A stretch of 64,000 bases of DNA, from the NCBI GenBank assembly GCA_004556655.1, contig SFGF01000006.1, positions 1 to 64,000 of the forward strand, read 5' to 3'. Source of the DNA: Lachnospiraceae bacterium (lineage in GTDB: Bacteria; Bacillota; Clostridia; Lachnospirales; Lachnospiraceae). A program made the position numbers and the translations under genes. The notes under the pieces were generated by a model. That model was not told where the DNA came from. It ran no database searches and saw only the letters and a list, made by a program, of their open reading frames with translations. Positions within the stretch are counted from its first letter, which is position 1, and every line of letters starts with the position of its first letter. Below, one piece after another: positions 24,584 to 33,932 of this stretch.

Positions 24584-25975
24584 CTATAATTCACAGTTAT
24601 TTACAGTTCTCGGGAACGGCACCACGTCACGGATATTTCCCATACCCGTCAGATACATAACGCAGCGTTCAAATCCAAGCCCAAAACCTGCATGTCTGGT
24701 ACTTCCATACTTTCTGAGATCCAGATAGAAATCATAATCTTCTTTCTTAAGTCCCAGTTCATCCATACGTTTTACCAGCTTATCATAATCATCTTCTCTC
24801 TGGCTTCCTCCGATGATCTCACCGATTCCTGGAACCAGACAGTCTACAGCAGCCACTGTCTTACCATCATCATTCAGCTTCATGTAGAATGCTTTGATCT
24901 CCTTCGGATAATCCGTTACAAAGACAGGACGTTTAAATACCTGCTCTGTCAGATACCTTTCATGTTCTGTCTGAAGATCACATCCCCAGGATACTTTATA
25001 CTCAAATTTATCATTGTTCTTACTGAGAATATCAATCGCTTCTGTGTAGGTCACATGTGCGAACTCCGAATTCACCACATTGTTCAGACGATCCAACAGA
25101 CCCTTATCAATAAAGGAATTAAAGAAATTCATCTCTTCCGGTGCATTTTCAAGAACGTAACGAATAATATATTTGAGCATGGACTCTGCTAAAATCATAT
25201 CATCCTCCAGATCTGCAAATGCAATTTCCGGCTCGATCATCCAGAACTCTGCCGCATGACGTGTTGTGTTGGAATTCTCCGCACGGAATGTAGGTCCGAA
25301 TGTATAAATATTACGGAATGCCTGTGCATAGGTTTCACCGTTTAACTGTCCGCTGACGGTCAAGTTCGTCGGTTTTCCAAAGAAGTCTTTGGAAAAATCC
25401 ACTTTTCCGTCTGCTGTCTTCGGAATGTTATTCAGATCCATCGTCGTTACCTGAAACATTTCACCTGCTCCTTCACAATCACTTCCGGTAATCAGAGGCG
25501 TATGCACATAAACAAAGCCTCTCTCCTGGAAAAACTTGTGAATCGCATAGGCAATCAGGGAACGAACACGAAACACTGCCTGAAAAGTGTTGGTCCTTGG
25601 ACGAAGATGGGATACTGTTCTCAGATATTCCATACTGTGCCGTTTTTTCTGAAGCGGATAATCCGGTGCGGATGCACCTTCCACACTCACTTCCACTGCC
25701 TGAATCTCAAATGGCTGTTTTGCCTGAGGGGTTGCAACCAGAGTTCCTCTGACAATGATCGCAGCTCCTACGTTCAGTTTGGAAATCTCTGCAAAGTTTT
25801 CCATACTGTCGTGGTAAACAATCTGTAGTGTTTCAAAAAATGTACCGTCATGCAGTACAATAAACCCAAAAGTTTTGGAATCACGTACGCTTCGTACCCA
25901 TCCTCCAACTGTAATTTCTTTATCCAGGTATGCTTCCCTGTTTTTATATATCTCTCTGACTGTAGTCAATTGCAT
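24584..25975 (-). CDS. asnS: Asparagine--tRNA ligase
   Basis: 463 residues, standard length. An N-terminal OB-fold anticodon-binding domain (1-110: ITVGGWVRSVRDSKTFGFIV) precedes a class II catalytic core. Motif 2 is seen in FRAENSNTTRHAAEFWMIEPEI and motif 3 in GFGLGFERCVMYLTGMGNIRD. The Asn-type composition (TRHAAEFWMIEPE, with the typical long insert after SGQLNGE) favours AsnRS over AspRS. It has its own GGGAGG ribosome binding site and leads the repair operon; no T-box leader is visible in the short upstream spacer. Confidence 0.96.
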   Translation of the reverse strand: MQLTTVREIYKNREAYLDKEITVGGWVRSVRDSKTFGFIVLHDGTFFETLQIVYHDSMENFAEISKLNVGAAIIVRGTLVATPQAKQPFEIQAVEVSVEGASAPDYPLQKKRHSMEYLRTVSHLRPRTNTFQAVFRVRSLIAYAIHKFFQERGFVYVHTPLITGSDCEGAGEMFQVTTMDLNNIPKTADGKVDFSKDFFGKPTNLTVSGQLNGETYAQAFRNIYTFGPTFRAENSNTTRHAAEFWMIEPEIAFADLEDDMILAESMLKYIIRYVLENAPEEMNFFNSFIDKGLLDRLNNVVNSEFAHVTYTEAIDILSKNNDKFEYKVSWGCDLQTEHERYLTEQVFKRPVFVTDYPKEIKAFYMKLNDDGKTVAAVDCLVPGIGEIIGGSQREDDYDKLVKRMDELGLKKEDYDFYLDLRKYGSTRHAGFGLGFERCVMYLTGMGNIRDVVPFPRTVNNCEL

Positions 25976-26025
25976 CGTAAGCGGTCCTCCCTCGCTCCAA
26001 TTTTTCCCCTATTGTATCATTTTTC

Positions 26026-28017
26026 TTAATCGAGTTCAAGGGCTCCCAGCTTTTCAAACGCATTCTTCCTGTCAAACGCAGTAATTCTCTGTTCTTCCAC
26101 CACATACAATACATCGTCGATGTACAGCCCTCTGGTATCTCCCGACGAACCGTATTCAACTTCGCTATACAGATTATATTCCAGTTTTTTCACAAATCCT
26201 TCATCCTCCTGATAGGAAAATACCACATATTTTTTACAGTATTGTTCATCATACGATTCTATAGTAAACCCAATCAGATTTTCATCAGCATCTGCCAGTA
26301 CCGCTTTATATTTGTAAAGTCCGTCACAACCATCCACATTTTTCAGGATCAGTTTATTCTCTTCCGCCACATTTTCCGGATCACTGATATCATACATGGA
26401 TATCTTCAATCCCAAAATCTCTCCCGAATTCGGATCTGTCTCCCAGCCAAGTCCCAGCAGTTTTCCTTCTCCATAAAAATGAAGATACTCAGAAAATCCC
26501 GTCACTTTCAGTTCTCCCAGAATTCTTGGATTTTCCGGATCAGAAAAATCTACAGAAAACAGTGGATCCGTATTTCTATATGTGACAAAATAACCTTTAT
26601 CACCCATAAATCTTGCGGAATAAATGGTTTCTCCCTGTGCCAGATGGTCGATCTGTCCGCAGATCTCCATATCTTTATCCAGAACATACACCCGGTTCAC
26701 AGGCCCATCTTCCGCTGTGCCGCTCCAGTCCGTCAGCAAAACCCGCAGATAACCGCTGTATTCATTTACCGCAAAGGTATCTGTAAGTTCTCCCTTCAAA
26801 GATACAGCTGCTTTCGCCTGTATATCCCCATTTCTCATAGAAAAACGAATAAAATTCGTATATACCTGATCCCCATTTTTTTCATAATTCCAGTCATATC
26901 GAACTACATAGATGCTGGATTCCGTAATATGAAATTGTTCTCCCGAATTTATCAGCGCCTTTTCATCCTTTATATTTCCCGGATTCTTCATATTGATGGA
27001 AGACATGACCAGATACCTGCTGTCATTGATTTCATTTGGAACATAAATCTCATCCTCCGATATCCGGCTGCCATTGACCCGGGGAATCAATGTTTCACTG
27101 TCATCATTTTCATCTACAGTACAGTAATAGTCACTGAAAAGATATACATAATCTCCCACTTTTCTTGATGTACGATAACATCCGTCCTGACTGACTCTTC
27201 CCAACAAGCGGGGATTTGACGCATCTGATATGTCATACGTGATAAGAATGGTTTTATTAGAGCCTTCCACGTAATAAACATCTTCGGCGCTTTCTTTCAG
27301 ATTATTCTCATATTGATCCGCAGCCAGGATCAGCAGCCCATTTTCCACATACATCTCCTGACACGTCACATTATTTCCGATTTCTTCTGATGAAATCTCC
27401 GCCACAAGTTCCATATTGTCCGCTTTCACGATCCGAAGCCAGCTGCCTGCCGACAAAAGATAAATATACGTGCCATCCGTTTTTACAAGATCTCCTTCAT
27501 CCACTCCTTCCACCTGAAGGTTCGTGGTAGAATACGCTCCGGTACCTGCACTTTCCTCTGCCGCTTCTGCGGTATCTCCGTTTTCCATCGCCTCATACTC
27601 TTTCTGGCGTTTTTTCCATATGGTTGTTATCTGTTTTTCCAATTCTTCATACGTAGTCGTATGATAATAATCATCAAAGCTTTCCTGGGGCACCTCCGCT
27701 GTCACTTCCGCCACTTCGTCATCTGCCGCTTCTTCTACTCCCCTATCCGCTGTTTCCGCTGCAGATCCCTTTATGGCCATATCCGCCTGTGAACTGCCTG
27801 TCATATTACCATTTGTATTATTTTGAAATATCCATGCTCCACCAACTAACAGCAGTATCACTGCAGCTGCCGTCATTGCCGCAAATTCCTGTTTTCGATA
27901 AAACGGACGGATCTTTTTCTGACTCCTTAGTCTTTCCTCCATCCGATCTGGCTGCAGACTATCCGGTACTTTCATGTTACTGGCAGAATCTTCTATTTTC
28001 TTCTTCCAATCTTCCAT
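26026..28017 (-). CDS. Membrane-anchored beta-propeller protein, possible anti-sigma sensor
   Basis: 663 residues. A cytosolic N-terminus (about 1-43, basic and helical), one membrane helix at about 44-64 (AAMTAAAVILLLVGGAWIF), an acidic linker and a large outside domain. The domain begins YSTTNLQVEGVDEGDLVKTD and has repeating blades such as ILITYDISDASNPRLLGRVS and FSVDFSDPENPRILGEL, the signature of the Beta_propel family (PF09826). The gene starts 11 bp after the sigma factor stop. The topology with a small cytosolic anchor right behind a sigma gene suggests a sensor that holds the sigma factor. The anti-sigma role is inferred, not shown. Confidence 0.8.
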   Translation of the reverse strand: MEDWKKKIEDSASNMKVPDSLQPDRMEERLRSQKKIRPFYRKQEFAAMTAAAVILLLVGGAWIFQNNTNGNMTGSSQADMAIKGSAAETADRGVEEAADDEVAEVTAEVPQESFDDYYHTTTYEELEKQITTIWKKRQKEYEAMENGDTAEAAEESAGTGAYSTTNLQVEGVDEGDLVKTDGTYIYLLSAGSWLRIVKADNMELVAEISSEEIGNNVTCQEMYVENGLLILAADQYENNLKESAEDVYYVEGSNKTILITYDISDASNPRLLGRVSQDGCYRTSRKVGDYVYLFSDYYCTVDENDDSETLIPRVNGSRISEDEIYVPNEINDSRYLVMSSINMKNPGNIKDEKALINSGEQFHITESSIYVVRYDWNYEKNGDQVYTNFIRFSMRNGDIQAKAAVSLKGELTDTFAVNEYSGYLRVLLTDWSGTAEDGPVNRVYVLDKDMEICGQIDHLAQGETIYSARFMGDKGYFVTYRNTDPLFSVDFSDPENPRILGELKVTGFSEYLHFYGEGKLLGLGWETDPNSGEILGLKISMYDISDPENVAEENKLILKNVDGCDGLYKYKAVLADADENLIGFTIESYDEQYCKKYVVFSYQEDEGFVKKLEYNLYSEVEYGSSGDTRGLYIDDVLYVVEEQRITAFDRKNAFEKLGALELD

Positions 28018-28028
28018 ACCTGCACCTC

Positions 28029-28505
28029 CTACTCCTGCAATAATCGTTCCATCTTCTTAAGTGCTCTGCTCTCTTTTGAACGAATGGTATTTTCATTTTT
28101 ATGTAGAATTTTCCCGATTTCTTTGCTGGTATATCCAGCAAAAATATGCATAGAAATGATCAGCCTTTCCTCTTCTTCCAGCTTCGAAAACGCCTGACGC
28201 ACCTGACAATCCAGTTCCAGTCCTTCTCTGCTGCCCGCCAGATCATCCGGAAGTTCGACCGTTTTATTCACATATTCTTTCAGTTTTCTTTTACATTTAT
28301 TCGATAAAATCTTAAAAATCCACGGCCGAAAAGAATCCAGACTTCTGAGCTTCGAAAAACTTTCATACGCATCTGTCACTGCATCCGAGGTCACATCCTC
28401 CGCATCATGAGTATTTTTCAGTGTATAAAGTGCAAAACGATACAAATCCTGATATACTTCCCTATAAAGCCGGATAAACGTCTGCTGATCTCTGTTTTCT
28501 TCCAT
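28029..28505 (-). CDS. ECF-type RNA polymerase sigma factor
   Basis: 158 residues. Region 2: TLKNTHDAEDVTSDAVTDAY and SLDSFRPWIFKILSNKCKRK. Region 4: EEERLIISMHIFAGYTSKEIG with KNENTIRSKESRALKKMERL, a complete helix-turn-helix. ATG at 28505 follows GAGGGGGG by 7 nt; the 23-codon upstream extension crosses that site and is not used. It forms an operon with the beta-propeller protein. Target promoters cannot be named from this sequence. Confidence 0.87.
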   Translation of the reverse strand: MEENRDQQTFIRLYREVYQDLYRFALYTLKNTHDAEDVTSDAVTDAYESFSKLRSLDSFRPWIFKILSNKCKRKLKEYVNKTVELPDDLAGSREGLELDCQVRQAFSKLEEEERLIISMHIFAGYTSKEIGKILHKNENTIRSKESRALKKMERLLQE

Positions 28506-28858
28506 ACATTCACCCCCCTCTTTCAGAAATGCTTTCGCATTCCTGTCGTGATATATCACTTTCCGAAATGTCATTTCATAGATACAGTGTCAAAAAGGAA
28601 CAATAATGTTGCAATTTTTTTGCAATAATACATTTTTTTCATAAAGATTGTACAAGGAATAAAGCAGTCAGTTTCATAAACAGGTCGTTCCCCTTCATCT
28701 AATCGCTAACTCCGACTAAGACACTCCGGAAAGCCGTCGTGCCTAAGTCTACGTAAGCGCTGGATATTCAGGCTCACTTACACCAATGTTTATGAAACTG
28801 ACTGCTTTATTCCTCGCACGTTTCTCACTACACCAAATGATAATATCAAAAATATATT
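28506..28858. other. Spacer upstream of the sigma factor gene
   Basis: No gene. It contains the large stem-loop element 28656-28813; the AT-rich part 28570-28650 should hold the sigma gene promoter, but no consensus pair stands out. Confidence 0.6.
28656..28813. repeat. Large stem-loop element with conserved core, copy 2
   Basis: Perfect 26-bp arms: 28656-28681 (GGAATAAAGCAGTCAGTTTC and on) and 28788-28813. The core at 28742-28807 starts CCTAAGTCTACGTAAGCGCT and continues TTCAGGCTCACTTA; it matches 21029-21094. The arms differ completely from copy 1 apart from the GACTGCTT at the core's end. Confidence 0.68.
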
Positions 28859-29974
28859 TTACTTCAAATTTTCCGGATTCAGGCATTCCAGTTCCGGTAC
28901 TACAAATCTTCCGTCTTTGCGTACCAGAACTCCGTCAAAGTACATCTCTCCGCCACCGTATTCCGGTCTTTGAATCTGTACCAGATCCCAATGAATTGCA
29001 GAACTATTTCCGTTATAAGCATCCTCGTAGCAGCTTCCAGGTGTAAAATGAATGGAACCACAGATTTTCTCATCAAACAGAATATCCTGCATGGGCTGCA
29101 GTATATAAGGATTTACACCTATGGCAAATTCTCCCACGTAACGTGCACCTTCATCTGTATTGAACACCTCATTGATGCGCTCCGTATCATTCGCCTCTGC
29201 TTTCACAATCTTCCCGTCTTCAAATTCCAGACGTACATTCTCAAAAGTAAATCCATTATAAGGAGATGGTGTATTATAAGTAATCACACCATTTACAGAA
29301 TTTCGTACAGGAGCCGTATAAACTTCCCCATCCGGGATATTCATCTCACCCGCGCAGGCAATCGCTGGAATATTTTTTATAGAAAATGTAAGATCTGTAC
29401 CCTGTGCCACAATACGAACCTGATCCGTTCGATTCATATATGCCACAAGATTCTCCATGGCTCTTCCCATTTTCGCATAATCCAGTGTACACACTTCAAA
29501 ATAAAAATCTTCAAATGCCTCCCTGCTTGTTTTGCAAAGCTGAGCCATAGCTGAATTCGGATAACGCAGCACTACCCAACGAGTATGTGCCACCCGGCGT
29601 TCATGATGAACCGGAGTATTGTAATACTTATTGTACATAGCCATATTTTCTGTCGGTACATCAGAAAGCTCCGCCGCATTATCCGTTCCCCGGATGGCGA
29701 TATAACAGTCCATCTGATCCATTTCCATAGAATCCACCTGTGCCATCAGCTGCAGCTGTTCTTTTGTAGCATGTAAAAGCATTTCTCTCTGCAGCCTCGG
29801 TTCTGTATAATGTACAAAGGGAATCCCTTTTACCGCATACACTTCTTTCACCAGCTGACGTGCCAGATCTTCTGTATCCTGTCCAATATAATGGATATAA
29901 ACCTTGTCATTCTCTTTCACCTTTACAGAGTACTGTACCAGCCCTTTTGCCAGTTTTACAATTCTCTCATCCAT
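28859..29974 (-). CDS. M29 family aminopeptidase (AmpS/PepS type)
   Basis: 371 residues. A metallo-aminopeptidase of family M29. Metal and active-site blocks typical of the family are EMNIPDGEVYTAPVRNSVNG, VRLEFEDGKIVKAEA, YVGEFAIGVNP, DEKICGSIHFTPGSCY and AIHWDLVQIQRP. The start is ATG at 29974, 8 nt behind AAAGGAGAA; a longer frame to 30088 overlaps the end of the preceding gene and lacks a ribosome binding site. It is the last gene of the methyltransferase / surface protein / peptidase operon and removes N-terminal residues from peptides in the cytosol. Confidence 0.9.
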   Translation of the reverse strand: MDERIVKLAKGLVQYSVKVKENDKVYIHYIGQDTEDLARQLVKEVYAVKGIPFVHYTEPRLQREMLLHATKEQLQLMAQVDSMEMDQMDCYIAIRGTDNAAELSDVPTENMAMYNKYYNTPVHHERRVAHTRWVVLRYPNSAMAQLCKTSREAFEDFYFEVCTLDYAKMGRAMENLVAYMNRTDQVRIVAQGTDLTFSIKNIPAIACAGEMNIPDGEVYTAPVRNSVNGVITYNTPSPYNGFTFENVRLEFEDGKIVKAEANDTERINEVFNTDEGARYVGEFAIGVNPYILQPMQDILFDEKICGSIHFTPGSCYEDAYNGNSSAIHWDLVQIQRPEYGGGEMYFDGVLVRKDGRFVVPELECLNPENLK

Positions 29975-29978
29975 GCTG

Positions 29979-32450
29979 TTATTCTCCTTTACTTGGTTCT
30001 CCCATACTTTCCATATATCCGATAAATACATTATCCGCCCGGGCAAACATGTCTGTACTGTCCTGCTTACCGAAGTATCCCTGTTCACCGGTAGCCGGAT
30101 AATACAAAATCGTATTCTGATTATTGTATCCGATAATCACTACATTTACGGAATCTGAAACTTTCGCGATCACAGGATTTCCCTGATTTACAAAATATAA
30201 AACACTATCCAGAGAACAGCCGCTCAGATTCAGCACTGAATAATCTTCCCCCAGCGACTGCTGAATTGTACTTTCATCAATCGTACCGCTGAGTATTACA
30301 GGCGGAACTTCTTCCAGATTTACCTGATGGCTGTCATCCCGATTTCCTCTCTCCCATACATACTGCTGCTGTCTGTTCAGTACCACACCCATCTGACTGT
30401 CCGCACGGATCAAAGCATCACTCACCTTGCTCCATGTACTGTCCAGTTCACCTTTTGCATATACGTAATAAATATTATTTTCCTGACGTATTTGTTCAAT
30501 ATCTACTGTAGAAACAGTATCCTGATCTACCAGACTGGACTCCACAAACAGAACATTTTTATTCGTTATACTTTTATCAAAATCAAGCCCTATCTGTGTC
30601 GCTTTTCGGTCAGTAGTAATCAGCCGGATATTGACAGTCTCTTCATTTTTCTGAAGATTATTCATGATATGATCGCTGCTGATTGTAACATAAGTTCCAT
30701 TTTCCCACTGTACCCTTTCCAACTCCAGCAATCCTTCCTGTAGATTCACGTTGCTGACCCAAATACCTTCTTCATGATGTTCTTTCACCACTTCACCGCC
30801 AAAGGACTCAATCCGCACTGTAGTCATGGCAAATGTGGTATTACCGGCGCTATCCGTCACGATATCCCCATCATTTGCAAGTCCATAAACCATATCTTCA
30901 TTGATAAATCCAAGAGCTTTGATTTTCTGTCCTGACGGTGCCTGTATCACATAACTTTCTCCTTGCTCCAGACTCATGACTGTAATGGATGTAGATGCAT
31001 TTTCTGTCATTTCATTCATCCATGCTATGCTTGCCTGTGACTTTGAGACCACATAACAATCCGGCTGCAGATTTTCCTGAATCATCTGATAAGTTTTTCC
31101 CTTAATATCTACCTGATACAGGTTATCTTCCAGAAGAAGATACAATATATCATCTTTCGTGACATATGACAGCATTTCCATGTCACTTTTAATATATTCA
31201 TAAGAAGATTTCATAGGAATAAACAGCTGCTCGTCCACCTGATTAAACTCAGCACCATAATGATAAACAGCAATGCCCACTTCACCCTCATGAATATCTC
31301 TGCTCATATAACCATATACGACAAAATCAATATCTCCCGATTCTTCTACGCGCACAATTTTAATGCCATGTTGCTGAAGGTTTTCCCGTACATCCAACGT
31401 TCCATCACGAAAGCTGAAAATCCGTGTTGTTTTATTGGCACTCCTGTTGTAGGACCACAGTTCACCTTCCTGAACAAATGCCACAATATCCGCATTCTTG
31501 TTGGACTGATACTGAACCGTCTTGTTTACCACTCCCAGATTAATTCCGTTACTGGTCAGTTCCGTATTCTCTCCATCATATAATTCCTGCGTCTCCCGTT
31601 CAAAATCAAGAAGTCTTACACGTGACTGCATATAACGCAGCCGATAAAAATCAGTGACATTATAATAGTCCGCATTCTTATCTTCCTCCTGATCTGAAAT
31701 CACATATTTCAGAACAATACTGCAAGTTGTCTCATTGATATCTTTTATAATAGGAACCGCTTTCGCTTCCAGCTTGGGTTCCATCTCTCCCCAAGTAATC
31801 CTTTCCAGACTGGAATGAATATTCAATGCCGTATAAGTACTGTTTGTCTCTGTCTCATCCGGTTCAAGATAAGAAGAAATCTCAGAAGCTCTCTCTTTAT
31901 TGATAGAATTCTGATAAAAATCCTCTACAAACTCCAGATATTGCGTCGTGCTAATGCCTGCTCTCTGCACGATCCGTGTATAATAATAGTAAGTGTTCCC
32001 ATCTTTTAATGTAACATCAAAGCGGAGTGTATATTCCTGATTCATAAGAATCGGTGTTTCCAACTGAAAATCCGCTTTCAGATACTCATCGTCTTCTTTA
32101 AGTTCGTTAAGCTTCCCTATTTCCACTACCGTAGTTCCATCGGCTGTAGACACACGATAGTTTACTTCCTTCACCTTACTCTCCATGGGAACCAGTACCA
32201 TTGTCAATTCTCTTCCTGTAGGAAGCGGCGTCAGGCTGTCACGCATATACTGCTCTTCCATCTCTCTGGCATAGCCATACATCGGATTTACCAATATATC
32301 CGATATTTCCATATACAACACTGGCAGGGAAGCTTCTTCCATTTCCCTGGTACCCACTGTTTTATCCCTGTTGATAAAAGCCGCTGTTCCTCCCAACGCG
32401 GCCAAAAATAACAGCAGTAATACTCCCGCTTTTATGAACCCCTTCTTCAT
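29979..32450 (-). CDS. Large membrane-anchored surface protein with a degenerate C39-like C-terminus
   Basis: 823 residues, not recognised as a named family. One N-terminal membrane anchor (about 8-26, AGVLLLLFLAALGGTAAF), then an all-outside protein. The middle (about 300-640) has repeating beta-rich segments of about 45 residues (DIVAFVQEGELWSYNRS, DILYLLLEDNLYQVDIKGK, DMVYGLANDGDIV), suggesting a propeller. The last about 85 residues (NLSGCSLDSVLYFVNQGNPV, IGYNNQNTILYYPATG) resemble a papain-like C39 domain in which the usual catalytic His before VVIIGY is missing, so it is probably not a protease. The start overlaps the methyltransferase stop by 4 bp (ATGA). Confidence 0.65.
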   Translation of the reverse strand: MKKGFIKAGVLLLLFLAALGGTAAFINRDKTVGTREMEEASLPVLYMEISDILVNPMYGYAREMEEQYMRDSLTPLPTGRELTMVLVPMESKVKEVNYRVSTADGTTVVEIGKLNELKEDDEYLKADFQLETPILMNQEYTLRFDVTLKDGNTYYYYTRIVQRAGISTTQYLEFVEDFYQNSINKERASEISSYLEPDETETNSTYTALNIHSSLERITWGEMEPKLEAKAVPIIKDINETTCSIVLKYVISDQEEDKNADYYNVTDFYRLRYMQSRVRLLDFERETQELYDGENTELTSNGINLGVVNKTVQYQSNKNADIVAFVQEGELWSYNRSANKTTRIFSFRDGTLDVRENLQQHGIKIVRVEESGDIDFVVYGYMSRDIHEGEVGIAVYHYGAEFNQVDEQLFIPMKSSYEYIKSDMEMLSYVTKDDILYLLLEDNLYQVDIKGKTYQMIQENLQPDCYVVSKSQASIAWMNEMTENASTSITVMSLEQGESYVIQAPSGQKIKALGFINEDMVYGLANDGDIVTDSAGNTTFAMTTVRIESFGGEVVKEHHEEGIWVSNVNLQEGLLELERVQWENGTYVTISSDHIMNNLQKNEETVNIRLITTDRKATQIGLDFDKSITNKNVLFVESSLVDQDTVSTVDIEQIRQENNIYYVYAKGELDSTWSKVSDALIRADSQMGVVLNRQQQYVWERGNRDDSHQVNLEEVPPVILSGTIDESTIQQSLGEDYSVLNLSGCSLDSVLYFVNQGNPVIAKVSDSVNVVIIGYNNQNTILYYPATGEQGYFGKQDSTDMFARADNVFIGYMESMGEPSKGE

Positions 32451-33634
32451 TCTTTTATACCCCCTTCAAACAGCAGGTTTTCCATTGTAGGCTGCAGATG
32501 AAACTGATCCAGACAGGATCTCAGTTCTTTTTTATTCTCTTTCCTCTTACCCGTATAAACTGCTCGAATCAAAAGATTTTTTGGTGTATGCTCCATATCA
32601 ATAAATTCCAGAATCTGTGTGTCATATCCTGCACACTCCAACATCTGCGCACGCAAACCATCTGTTATGAGCGCTGCCATCCGTTCCTTTAAAACACCAT
32701 AAGAAAATACCGGCGCCAGCACTTCATTGGCAATCTGTCCATTCAGCTCATGCTGACAACATGGTACAGATAAAATAACGGAAGCTCCCCAGTTTACCGC
32801 TTTTGCCAATGCAAAATCCGTAGCTGTGTCACAGGCATGCAGTGTAACTACCATATCTACCTGCTTCACACCTTCATAAGATGCAATATCTCCCTGACAA
32901 AATGAAAGCTTTTCATATCCATATTTTTTTCCCAGCTTACTGCAGTTTGCAATTACATCCTCTTTCAGATCAAGTCCAATAATACGGACATCATAATTTT
33001 TCAGTTCATGAAGATAATAGTACATGGCAAATGTCAGATACGACTTTCCACATCCAAAATCCAGAATTGTAACTTCCCTGTCCTTTGCCAGTTTTGGAAG
33101 AATATCCTCTATAAATTCCAGAAAACGATTGATCTGCCGGAATTTGTCATATCGGGCATGAACAATCTTCCCTTCTTTTGTCATTACACCCAGATCGATC
33201 AAAAACTCTACCGGTTTCCCCTCCTCCAAAATATATCTTTTTTTTCTGTTGTGGGTCAATTCCCGGTCTTCGCGTTCCTCATCTCCACAGCATGCATTCT
33301 CAGCCGTGTTCGGATATCTCTTTTCCTTTATCGTAAACTTTCCTTTTTTACTAACCAGTATATTTACATTTCCCTTTATACTATCAAGCTGCAGCTGCCG
33401 AAATCCAGTCATCAGCCAGTCTTTTGCCAGCTCAATTGTCTCTGTTTTTCCATGATTTTCATGAAATTCTTTCGGACCCAGGGTTTTGGTACACTGAAAC
33501 ATCAGTTTTTCTTTTATCAATACCGGTCGGATACGGATTTTGGAAATCCCATCCCTTTTTCTTGCTCCGCTTATCACAATCTGGCGGAGATTCTTATCCA
33601 GATATTTATCTAAAATCTGTTGAATTTCTGTCAT
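32447..33634 (-). CDS. Class I SAM-dependent methyltransferase (Methyltransf_32/METTL25-like)
   Basis: 395 residues. The SAM-binding motif ILDFGCGKSYLTFAMYYYL is at about 190-208, followed by IIGLDLKEDVI, FCQGDI and the acceptor region VVTLHACDTATDFALAKAV with SVPCCQHELN. The HACDTATDxAL and PCCQHE signatures fit the PF13679 group. The 170-residue N-terminal region (RKRDGISKIRIRP, YPNTAENACCGDEE) may bind RNA. The substrate is unknown. It is first in an operon with the surface protein (4-bp overlap) and the M29 peptidase. Confidence 0.8.
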   Translation of the reverse strand: MTEIQQILDKYLDKNLRQIVISGARKRDGISKIRIRPVLIKEKLMFQCTKTLGPKEFHENHGKTETIELAKDWLMTGFRQLQLDSIKGNVNILVSKKGKFTIKEKRYPNTAENACCGDEEREDRELTHNRKKRYILEEGKPVEFLIDLGVMTKEGKIVHARYDKFRQINRFLEFIEDILPKLAKDREVTILDFGCGKSYLTFAMYYYLHELKNYDVRIIGLDLKEDVIANCSKLGKKYGYEKLSFCQGDIASYEGVKQVDMVVTLHACDTATDFALAKAVNWGASVILSVPCCQHELNGQIANEVLAPVFSYGVLKERMAALITDGLRAQMLECAGYDTQILEFIDMEHTPKNLLIRAVYTGKRKENKKELRSCLDQFHLQPTMENLLFEGGIKE

Positions 33635-33738
33635 CTATATTCACCTGCTGGTAATTATTCTCAAAAAATGATACCTGATTTCTAATAACACTTCTATTCT
33701 AATAGTTTTCCGTACAAACCACAACACCCAAATTATAA

Positions 33739-33864
33739 TTTTTGATTCGTATAGTCGATAAATTATTTGAGGCTGCTGATGGTATATCCTGTGCATCAAT
33801 GGCATTGAAGCACAGGATATACCATCAGCAGCCGCTTTGCTTTATCAGCTATATGAATCAAAAA
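33739..33864. repeat. Long hairpin, two nested perfect stems
   Basis: An inner 24-bp perfect inverted repeat 33771-33794 / 33810-33833 (GGCTGCTGATGGTATATCCT and on) with a 15-nt loop, and an outer stem TTTTTGATTCGTATAG (33739-33754) / CTATATGAATCAAAAA (33849-33864) with one mismatch. It follows the minus-strand gene ending at 33933 and may terminate its transcript. The sequence is unrelated to the other large hairpins. Confidence 0.7.
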
Positions 33865-33932
33865 GTATGCCTATCCCTCAAATTTTTCTATACTTTATGC
33901 AGAGAAATATTATCTTCTTTCAGGTTTGTTTT

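Noticed and set aside
25976..26025. T-box leader before asnS
   Set aside because: The spacer to the preceding gene is only 50 bp, too short for a T-box, and no specifier or T-box motif is seen.
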